Below, one piece after another: positions 14,871 to 20,695 of a stretch of DNA of 22,157 nucleotides. Position 1 is the first letter of the stretch. Every line of letters starts with the position of its first letter. The notes below the pieces were generated by a model. It saw only the letters and a list, made by a program, of their open reading frames with translations, was not told the DNA's origin and made no database searches. The stretch lies in contig JAGHBX010000316.1 in NCBI GenBank assembly GCA_021160785.1, forward strand, positions 1-22,157. Reading direction: 5' to 3'. This stretch comes from Planctomycetota bacterium. GTDB taxonomy: Bacteria > Planctomycetota > Phycisphaerae > Sedimentisphaerales > Anaerohalosphaeraceae. The position numbers were made by a program, and so were the translations under genes.

Positions 14871-15989
14871 ATGATAGAGGTATTAATAGGCAACATATTC
14901 GATAGTAATGCCCAAACGCTGGTCAACACAGTTAACTGCGTGGGTGTTATGGGAAAAGGAATTGCACAAGAATTTAAGAAACGTTTTCCTGAGATGTATA
15001 AGGACTACAAGAGTTTGTGTAATAGAGAGGCGGTTCAACTTGGCCAGCCGTATATCTATAAGACTCTTTATGATAAAGCAATAATCAATTTCCCAACCAA
15101 AAACCATTGGCGAGCGATGTCTCGTTTGGATGACATTGAAAAAGGTCTGGAGTTATTTATAGAGAAATACAAACAATGGGGCATCAAATCAGTTGCTTTC
15201 CCTCCTTTGGGATGCGGTAACGGGGGATTAGAATGGGAAGTAGTCGGGCCTGTTATATATCAGAAATTGTTAGCCGTTGATATTCCCGTAGAAATGTATG
15301 CTCCCTATGGAACGCTTCAGAAATATTTAACAGAAGAATTTTTGTCAGGGGCTATTTTAAGTAATGCAAACAAGATAGTTGGTAAAAGACATGTCAAATT
15401 TAAGCCTGAATGGGCAGCCGTACTTGAAGTCCTACATAATCTGGAGAGACAGCCTTATGTGAAACCGGTTGGCAGGACTATCTTTCAGAAAATATGTTTT
15501 GTAATGCAAGAAACAGGAGTTGATCTTGGCTTCAAATTTTCGCAAGGAAGCTATGGCCCATATTCGCAAGGTATTAAAACAGCTCTAAAAGTTATGGCTA
15601 ATAGCAATATGGTTTTTGAACAACAATTAGGTAGGATGACGGCACTAAGAACTGGTCCGGAATTTGAAGTGATTCGCAAGGAATATAAAGATACCACACA
15701 GAACTTTCAAGACAAGATTGAGAAAGTCACAGATCTATTCATGCGTATTAAAGACACCGATCAAGCCGAAGAGGTTACCACAGTGTTTTTTGTTATAAGA
15801 AAACTTAAAAAGCAGAAAGAAGCTGTTTCGGAAAACGAAATTTACGATGAGATATTAAACTGGAAAAAACGCTGGGATAAGCCTGAAAAAAAGAAATCTA
15901 TTGCTTCAACAATTAGAAATCTTGGCATGTTGCATTGGATAGAAGCTGATTTCAGCGATTCATTAGATGTAAAGGAGTTAATAATATAA
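14871..15989 (+). CDS. darG: DarG-like antitoxin: macrodomain ADP-ribosylglycohydrolase plus DarT-binding tail
   Basis: 372 aa from ATG 14871, with GAGG (14858-14861) before it. A GTG at 14853 overlapping the darT stop is a possible alternative. The N-terminal macrodomain (1-150) shows 'LIGNIFDSNAQTLVNTVNCVGVMGKGIA', where Asn22 and GKG lie in the ADP-ribose loop, then 'FPTKNHW' with Lys77 at the position of the catalytic Lys of DarG, and 'PPLGCGNGGLEW' (111-122). The C-terminal half (about 180-370), with 'GRTIFQKICFVMQETG' and 'GSYGPYSQGI', corresponds to the DarG domain that binds and blocks DarT. It removes ADP-ribose from thymidine in DNA and sequesters the toxin. All expected macrodomain residues appear intact, so the antitoxin should be active. 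Confidence 0.9.
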   Translation: MIEVLIGNIFDSNAQTLVNTVNCVGVMGKGIAQEFKKRFPEMYKDYKSLCNREAVQLGQPYIYKTLYDKAIINFPTKNHWRAMSRLDDIEKGLELFIEKYKQWGIKSVAFPPLGCGNGGLEWEVVGPVIYQKLLAVDIPVEMYAPYGTLQKYLTEEFLSGAILSNANKIVGKRHVKFKPEWAAVLEVLHNLERQPYVKPVGRTIFQKICFVMQETGVDLGFKFSQGSYGPYSQGIKTALKVMANSNMVFEQQLGRMTALRTGPEFEVIRKEYKDTTQNFQDKIEKVTDLFMRIKDTDQAEEVTTVFFVIRKLKKQKEAVSENEIYDEILNWKKRWDKPEKKKSIASTIRNLGMLHWIEADFSDSLDVKELII

Positions 15990-16001
15990 TTACGATACAA
16001 G

Positions 16002-16151
16002 GGATAATTAGAGGTGCGCGGCGCCGTTTGGGGGTACTATTTTGTGTTTTGGTGGATGCCTCACTTCTGTGCGGTTTGCTACGGTGGAAGAGGGGGCGTA
16101 TGGTTCGGTTAGAAGAACTCGAACGTTTCCAGTTTTGCTTTTAGCGTTTCG
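16002..16151 (-). pseudogene. Duplicated 3' end and downstream flank of the ornithine-cyclodeaminase-like gene
   Basis: Bases 16107-16151 are identical over 45 bases to 18781-18825, the end of the intact gene at 18783-19775. On the minus strand they encode 'ETLKAKLETFEFF' and its stop. Bases 16002-16106 align with 18675-18780 at lower identity (for example GGATAATTAGAGGT against GGAGAATTAAAGGT). The coding part stops abruptly at 16151, so this is a truncated gene relic in direct orientation to the intact copy. Confidence 0.85.
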
Positions 16152-16171
16152 GCGGCGGTTATCTGCGGCCA

Positions 16172-16379
16172 TCTGCGGATGAATGTGGTTTTTGGTTGAC
16201 AAAGCGGGCCAGGGCAATGCAAAATGACTATTGACGAATGACTCCCGACGAATCGGGACGCAAGCATATTGGCGATTTTATCCGGGCGCGAGACGGCGGT
16301 TGATTGGGAAGTTAAAATTGTGGATTTTGGGGTTTTGTTGGGGAATGATGCGAAAAAGGTGCCTGAGGCCGCAAATTGA
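16172..16379 (+). repeat. Composite repeat, copy 3 (upstream of the DUF1638 operon)
   Basis: CTGCGGATGAATGTGGTTTTTGG and TTGACA (16196-16201), then GCAAAATGACTATTGACGAAT, match copies 1 and 2. A CCCGACGAATCGGG hairpin (16244-16257) interrupts it, and module B (16321-16379) reads 'VDFGVLLGNDAKKVPEAAN' and stops. About 115 bases with GGGGTCTGATCC and no gene separate it from the DUF1638 start. It makes up most of the 15990-16493 gap together with the gene relic. Confidence 0.7.
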
Positions 16380-16493
16380 GTTAACGGCTTGCGGAGAATA
16401 AGGTTATGCCGCCAAAAAACGGGGTCTGATCCTTTAATTATTCTCTGTGAGATATGACAAAATGTAGAAGAGCAAAAGCTTCAGGGAGCAAAA

Positions 16494-17255
16494 ATGGAAA
16501 GGCACATATCATTTGAAGATTACGTTATTATTTCTTGTGGGACACTTGCCCCGGAGTTGAATTACCTAAGAAAGCAGGGTTTTTTAGACGCCAAGAAAAT
16601 TGTTTATACAACACCTGGCCGACATGAGATTCCTAAAGAACTTGAAAGTCAGTTGATACAAAAAATAAACGCTGCCAAAGAAGAAGCTAATAAAATCATA
16701 ATAGTCTATGGCGGCAAATTCTGCTATGTCAACATCGATAATCCCTACAGAACAATAGATAAGATAATCCAGGAACAGAAAGACGGCGTTTCAATTTCCA
16801 GAACAAACGCAACTCATTGCATGGATATGTTAGCTAATGAAACAGAAAGAGAAGAAATCGGCGGTGGTAAGAAGATTTTGTGGCTTACTCCGGGATGGAT
16901 AATCTATCGAAACTATGTATTTCAGGACTGGGATAAGGGCAAAGCCAATGAAAATTTTCCTCAGCATACAGGTGGAGCCATTTTATTAGACGGCATAGGC
17001 TTTTGGGATAGATATTCCGAAGGGCATCCTGTGGAACTCCTTGAGTTCTCTGACTGGATGGGATTAGAGATTCAACCCCATAGAGTTACATTGGATAGAT
17101 TAAAAAACCTGCTTGCTGACTGTGTTGTTTCAGATATGGAAAAAGAAATAGCTGAACTGAAAAGCAGACTACCTGCTCACTCAGTAAAGCCATCAATGCT
17201 ACAGCAGTTAGAACAACTTGAGGAAAAGCTGAAAAATGCCAAGAAAATAGGATAA
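16494..17255 (+). CDS. DUF1638 family protein
   Basis: 253 aa from ATG 16494 with GGGAG (16484-16488). I recognise DUF1638 from the N-terminal 'IISCGTLAPELNYL' (Cys15), the middle 'IIVYGGKFCYVNI', a 'THCMDMLANE' segment and the 'ILWLTPGWIIYRNY' motif (about 129-142). The C-terminal 50 residues form a likely coiled coil ('EKEIAELKSRL', 'LQQLEQLEEKLKNAKK') beyond the core domain. DUF1638 proteins have no proven activity. They often occur beside corrinoid-dependent methyltransferase genes in methanogens and acetogens, and no such gene is visible here. The stop overlaps the next start (TAATG), so this is the first gene of a tight three-gene operon. It is AT-rich compared with flanking host genes. 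Confidence 0.7.
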   Translation: MERHISFEDYVIISCGTLAPELNYLRKQGFLDAKKIVYTTPGRHEIPKELESQLIQKINAAKEEANKIIIVYGGKFCYVNIDNPYRTIDKIIQEQKDGVSISRTNATHCMDMLANETEREEIGGGKKILWLTPGWIIYRNYVFQDWDKGKANENFPQHTGGAILLDGIGFWDRYSEGHPVELLEFSDWMGLEIQPHRVTLDRLKNLLADCVVSDMEKEIAELKSRLPAHSVKPSMLQQLEQLEEKLKNAKKIG

Positions 17256-17875
17256 TGTGCCTGATAATAGATACGATTTTCAAAAATCAAAAAAGGATTG
17301 AAGATATAGATACGTGGGAAAGACAAAAGGGAGTTAAATTTCTGAGAAGAATTGGGCTGTGTGTCGACCAAACCGTTTTAGATTTTGGTTGCAGAGTAGG
17401 CCATTACACTATTCCGGCAGCCAAGATCGTCGGAAGTGAAGGAATTGTTTATGCCGTGGACAAAGAACGGCAAGCACTGAATGAACTGGAACAAAAGGCA
17501 GCTCACCTGAACTTGAAAAACATAAGAACAATAAACAGTTCAGGACAGGTACAAATAGACTTGGAAAGCGACTCTGTTGATGTGGTTTTGTTCTATGATG
17601 TTCTCCATTATCACGAAAAAAAAGAAAGAGAAAAACTGTACGCCGAAGCCTATCGTGTTTTGAAACAAGATGGCCTGCTTTCTGTTTATCCAAAGCATAT
17701 CTTGGAAGATAATCCAATAATGGAGTTTCAAAACCTGAGCTTAGGTGAAATTAAGCAGGAAATTCAAAATTCAAGTTTTGTTTTCGGGGAAAGACATTGT
17801 GGCCTTATAAGCCACGATGACGATCTTAATCAAGGTTGTATCTTGAATTTCAGGAAAAGTCAAGGAGAAAAATGA
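17255..17875 (+). CDS. Class I SAM-dependent methyltransferase
   Basis: 206 aa from ATG 17255, overlapping the upstream stop by one base. Rossmann-type methyltransferase motifs are clear: motif I 'VLDFGCRVGHYT' (41-52), with Arg where the third position is normally Gly (GCG.G becomes GCRVG); acidic Asp69 in 'VYAVDKE' for the ribose; motif IV-like 'VDVVLFYDVLHY'; and 'EAYRVLKQDGLLSVYPKH' as the post-motif. It most resembles the UbiE/Methyltransf_11 group of small-molecule methyltransferases. The acceptor is unknown. Its stop overlaps the Thi4 start as ATGA, implying translational coupling and a shared pathway with DUF1638 and the thiazole-synthase homologue. Confidence 0.85.
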   Translation: MCLIIDTIFKNQKRIEDIDTWERQKGVKFLRRIGLCVDQTVLDFGCRVGHYTIPAAKIVGSEGIVYAVDKERQALNELEQKAAHLNLKNIRTINSSGQVQIDLESDSVDVVLFYDVLHYHEKKEREKLYAEAYRVLKQDGLLSVYPKHILEDNPIMEFQNLSLGEIKQEIQNSSFVFGERHCGLISHDDDLNQGCILNFRKSQGEK

Positions 17876-18618
17876 AAGAAATCGATATTACCAAGGCAAT
17901 TTATGAAGAATACAGCAGAAAGTTATCAGGGCATCTTGAAAATGATGTCGTCGTAGTTGGTACGGGCCCTGCCGGCTTAACTGCCGGCTATTATTTGGCC
18001 AAATTGGGGATAAAGACCACCATACTTGAAAAAAGACTCTCAACAGGCGGAGGAATCTGGGGAGGATCTGCGGGCTGGAATGTTATTACCGTTGAAGACA
18101 AGGGTATTTTAGATGAAATAGGTGTTGCTGCGCAGAAAAAGGGCGATTTATACGTAGCAGATGCTGTAGAACTGGCGACCGCCCTTGGCTATAGAGCCAA
18201 AAAGGCAGGAGCAGAGATATTCAATCTTATAGAAGTTGAAGATATTATTTTACAAGAAGATTGCGTTAAGGGGGTTGTTGTTAACAGTACAAGCATAAGA
18301 GCGTCAGGGTTATTGGTGGACCCCTTTTGTATCGCCGGAAAATATGTAATCGACGCCACCGGTCATAAGGCAGAATTGGTGAATATGATAAAGAGAAAAA
18401 AATCGGATTTTCATCCGGGCCAATTACAGGAAGGTTTTATGGATGTAGAAAGGGCTGAGGCGGGTGTTGTAGAAAAAACGGACGAAATTTTCCCAGGCCT
18501 TTATGTTGCCGGTATGTCTGTATGCTCTGTTTTCAACCTGCCAAGAATGGGCCCGATATTTGGTGGCATGTTAAAGTCCGGTAAAAAAGTTGCTGAGTTA
18601 ATAAATGAACAAATCTAA
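17872..18618 (+). CDS. thi4: Thi4-family thiazole synthase homologue with altered sulfur-site residue
   Basis: 248 aa. ATG 17872 (ATGA overlap with the upstream stop, GGAG at 17864-17867) is preferred over an in-frame start at 17836. FAD/NAD-type nucleotide fold 'VVVVGTGPAGLTAGYYLAKLG' type at 26-46; 'TGGGIWGGS' (58-66); 'GKYVIDATGHKAELV' (156-170); and the Thi4 C-terminal signature 'GLYVAGM', 'FNLPRMGPIFGGMLKSGKK' (221-239). Thi4 makes the ADP-thiazole precursor of thiamine from NAD, glycine and sulfur. Yeast-type enzymes give sulfur from a Cys and archaeal-type enzymes use a His in 'GLHVDP' with sulfide. Here the motif is 'GLLVDP', with Leu148 at that place. 'WGGSAGWN' also departs from the usual 'WGGGM'. 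It could be a diverged sulfide-using enzyme or a homologue with a new reaction. Confidence 0.82.
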   Translation: MKEIDITKAIYEEYSRKLSGHLENDVVVVGTGPAGLTAGYYLAKLGIKTTILEKRLSTGGGIWGGSAGWNVITVEDKGILDEIGVAAQKKGDLYVADAVELATALGYRAKKAGAEIFNLIEVEDIILQEDCVKGVVVNSTSIRASGLLVDPFCIAGKYVIDATGHKAELVNMIKRKKSDFHPGQLQEGFMDVERAEAGVVEKTDEIFPGLYVAGMSVCSVFNLPRMGPIFGGMLKSGKKVAELINEQI

Positions 18619-18657
18619 TCTGCCAACACGCCAAGAATGTTTCGGCATTATACGACA

Positions 18658-18691
18658 GGAGAATTAAAGGTCCGGGAGAATTAAAGGTCCG
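18658..18691 (+). repeat. Perfect 17-base tandem duplication
   Basis: GGAGAATTAAAGGTCCG occurs twice back to back (18658-18674 and 18675-18691), 40 bases after the thi4 stop. A diverged single copy lies at 16002, the outer edge of the duplicated flank, so this tandem marks one boundary of the direct duplication. Confidence 0.8.
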
Positions 18692-18825
18692 CGGTACCGT
18701 TTCGGGGAAAATATTTTTTGTTTTGGTTGCCCCCCACTTCTTTGGGTGTTGCTGTGAGGGTATGGGTCGATGGTGATGTTGGTTAGAAGAACTCGAACGT
18801 TTCCAGTTTTGCTTTTAGCGTTTCG
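18675..18825 (-). repeat. Right copy of the 150-bp direct duplication (3' end of the cyclodeaminase-like gene and flank)
   Basis: Partner of 16002-16151: 45 identical bases inside the coding end (18781-18825) and a more diverged flank (18675-18780). Together the copies bracket a segment of about 2.5 kb holding composite repeat copy 3 and the DUF1638-methyltransferase-thi4 operon. I see no integrase or transposase in that segment. Confidence 0.8.
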
Positions 18826-19775
18826 TCGGAGGTGAGTTTTCTGTAGATCATTGTTGCTGCCGAGATATCCTGTATTGCCAGGCCTGTTGAGTCGAATACT
18901 GTGATTTCTTCGGGGTTTTGTCGTGCGGGTTTTTTGGCGGTGGCGATTTGGCCGATGTCGGCGTGGATGTCTTTTTGGGTTATTAGGCCTTTGGTTACGG
19001 CTACGTTGATTTCTCCGCTGTGGGAGGCCTGGGCCCAGTTGTCTATTACTACCTTTGCGTGCTTCAGGATTGCGGGGTCGAGTTCCTGCTTGCCTTTGGC
19101 GTCTGCGCCTATGGCGTTTATGTGCGTGCCGGGTTTTATCCATTCGGATTTTACGATTGGCGAGCGGACGGTTGTTGTGGTTGTTACTATATCGGCGTTT
19201 TTTACCGCTTCTTCTACCGAATTGGCACAGGTGGCTTTTAGGCCGTGCTTTTGCTTTACGAGACGTGCGAAGTGTTTCATGCTCTCGAGGCTGATGTCGA
19301 ACAGGACTACTTTCGATATGGTCGGTCTGGTGATGAGGAGCGCTTCGAGTTGGGTTGCCGCCTGGGTTCCTGTACCGATGCAGGCGGCGGTTTTGGAATC
19401 GGTACGCGCCAGGTATTTTGCGGCTACGCCGCCGGCTGCGCCGGTGCGCATGCGGGTGATGTGCGTGCCGTCCATGATTGCCAGCGGAAAGCCGGTCTCA
19501 GGGTCGATGAGGGTGATTGTGGCCATGACGGCGGGGAGAGCATCGTTTGCGGGGTGGACATTGACATTTTTTACGCCTGCGGTGTTCATGGCTGGGATAT
19601 AGACGGGCATACATCGCAGGTCGCCCTTGTCAAACGTCAGGTACACCTTGGGCGGCATCTGGACCTCGCCGCGGCCGTACAGCTCAAAGGATTGTTCAAT
19701 TGTGGAGACATAATCCGCCATACTGAAGGCATTTTCGATCATCTCGGCGCTGATGATGTAAGTCAATTGCGTCAT
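18783..19775 (-). CDS. Ornithine cyclodeaminase/mu-crystallin family NAD(P)-dependent enzyme
   Basis: 330 aa from ATG 19775. An in-frame TTG at 19766 has better spacing to the AGGAG that abuts the ATG, and upstream codons to 19907 are not protein-like. Family residues are in place: Lys69 in 'GVKNVNVHPAN', Arg110 in 'ITRMRTGAA', Rossmann motif 'CIGTGTQA' (about 132-139) and Asp225 in 'GADAKGKQELD', equivalent to the catalytic Asp of ornithine cyclodeaminase. Members deaminate ornithine to proline or reduce imines and oxo acids to amino acids (alanine dehydrogenase, ketimine reductase and others), so the substrate cannot be fixed from sequence. The last 13 codons and downstream flank are duplicated at 16002-16151. 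It is GC-rich like the host genes. A small membrane protein gene lies 150 bases upstream on the same strand. Confidence 0.85.
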   Translation of the reverse strand: MTQLTYIISAEMIENAFSMADYVSTIEQSFELYGRGEVQMPPKVYLTFDKGDLRCMPVYIPAMNTAGVKNVNVHPANDALPAVMATITLIDPETGFPLAIMDGTHITRMRTGAAGGVAAKYLARTDSKTAACIGTGTQAATQLEALLITRPTISKVVLFDISLESMKHFARLVKQKHGLKATCANSVEEAVKNADIVTTTTTVRSPIVKSEWIKPGTHINAIGADAKGKQELDPAILKHAKVVIDNWAQASHSGEINVAVTKGLITQKDIHADIGQIATAKKPARQNPEEITVFDSTGLAIQDISAATMIYRKLTSDETLKAKLETFEFF

Positions 19776-19925
19776 CTCCTGTTTCTCTTTCGAATCGGCG
19801 ATGGTCTCGGTTAAAGCGGAGTCGCACGTCGGGCGTCCATCGCCTTCCCCGGCAACGACTACTGAAGATTTCCGGTCCGTCGGCTTGCGATATTGTGGCA
19901 TCTGCACATCGCATGGCAGGCGAGG

Positions 19926-20390
19926 CTAACCGCTAACGCCTTGTGTCTGCGGCATATCGCCTAATCGGATGACTGCATAGACGCCCAGGCCGAACAGGCC
20001 GCCGAGCAGCACAATCGGAATCCACAGTCCCGAGCCCGTTTTTCTTCGCTGCAGGTCTCCGCAAACCCAGATCGTCGCCAGTACGCGAACGATGATCATG
20101 ATCAGCCCGATCAGGCACGCAAAACCGCCATGCTTCCGCCTGTAGTGATACGGGCCTGCCTGCTGCCGCTGGATCTGTGTGGTTCTGGCCTTGAGTTCCA
20201 GTTCGTGCATTTGCCGCTCGAAGTCCAGTTTGGCCTCGTGGGCTTCGATGTCCAACTCCTTTAGCCGCCTGGCATGCTCAAAGTCCAGTTTCCCGCCCTC
20301 AAGGGCAAGTGCTTCCTTTTCGGTCTGGGCGAAAGTAACGCCCGGTAAAAACGCACCGACGACCAGAAAAACCAGCATAGTCTGTCTCAT
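19926..20390 (-). CDS. Small secreted-N-terminus, coiled-coil membrane protein of unknown function
   Basis: 154 aa from ATG 20390, with AAGGAG seven bases before it. An ATG at 20411 lacks support. A signal peptide (about 1-22, ending TFAQ) is followed by a highly charged helical region (about 25-78, 'HARRLKELDIEAHEAKLDF', 'ERQMHELELKART') predicted to be a coiled coil. Two transmembrane segments follow (about 89-112 'LIGLIMIIVRVLATIWVC' and 122-142 'LWIPIVLLGGLFGLGVYAVI'), separated by 'DLQRRKTGSGLW', as in PLDc_N- or DUF-type membrane hairpins that sense or tether at the envelope. I do not recognise a named family. It shares strand with the cyclodeaminase-like gene, but the gap suggests separate function. 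Confidence 0.72.
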   Translation of the reverse strand: MRQTMLVFLVVGAFLPGVTFAQTEKEALALEGGKLDFEHARRLKELDIEAHEAKLDFERQMHELELKARTTQIQRQQAGPYHYRRKHGGFACLIGLIMIIVRVLATIWVCGDLQRRKTGSGLWIPIVLLGGLFGLGVYAVIRLGDMPQTQGVSG

Positions 20391-20560
20391 CCTGTTTCTC
20401 CTTAATTCCAACTCCAGGTATACATGTATCTATCGACCATTCCGGCGAGGCGGTGTAGCTTTTCACATGCTTTTTCACCCTGAAACCGCCCTGCTCGCGA
20501 TATTTTCGGGTTGGATGTTGTCATTGCCGGCACGGGCCTGTACACTATTGGCCGGTTGTT

Positions 20561-20662
20561 GAGATTGTAGATTTTCGACTGTAGATTGCGTGGAATCGCC
20601 TTTCGGCGATGTTTATTTAGCGGATTCCTTCCCGGCGCGCCGGGACGCTCGGAATGACAGTG
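20561..20662 (-). repeat. Dispersed repeat R2 (inverted copy of R1) with GGCGCGCC palindrome and word block
   Basis: On the minus strand 20662-20591 reads CACTGTCATTCCGA, then TCCCGGCGCGCCGGGA, then GGAATCCGCTAAA and ACATCGCCGAAAGGCGATTCCA, matching R1 at 2231-2301 except for the central arm. There R1 carries a GGAGCGAAGCGAAG arm and R2 a perfect palindrome (20631-20644). A GTAGATT word block (20561-20590) continues it. R2 and this block occupy the last third of the 305-base gap between divergent genes; I see nothing else certain in the rest. Confidence 0.75.
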
Positions 20663-20695
20663 GGCGGTATGTTGTCAAATTCAGGAGATATTGTT

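Noticed and set aside
16008..16217. Two minus-strand ORFs (16008-16217, 18664-19143) sharing 'RRNAKSKTGNVRVLLT' as a conserved peptide
   Set aside because: The identity comes from the duplicated 45 bases read in a wrong frame. The true frame is the cyclodeaminase C-terminus.
16405..16493. Possible TPP riboswitch upstream of the thi4 operon (GGGGTCTGATCC)
   Set aside because: The CTGAGA and CTGATCTGG...GCG-AGGGA boxes of the THI element are absent. GGGGTCTGATCC resembles a common dispersed motif.
16152..18657. Integrase or transposase within the bracketed segment
   Set aside because: All three ORFs there have other assignments, and no tyrosine or serine recombinase motif or terminal inverted repeat was seen.
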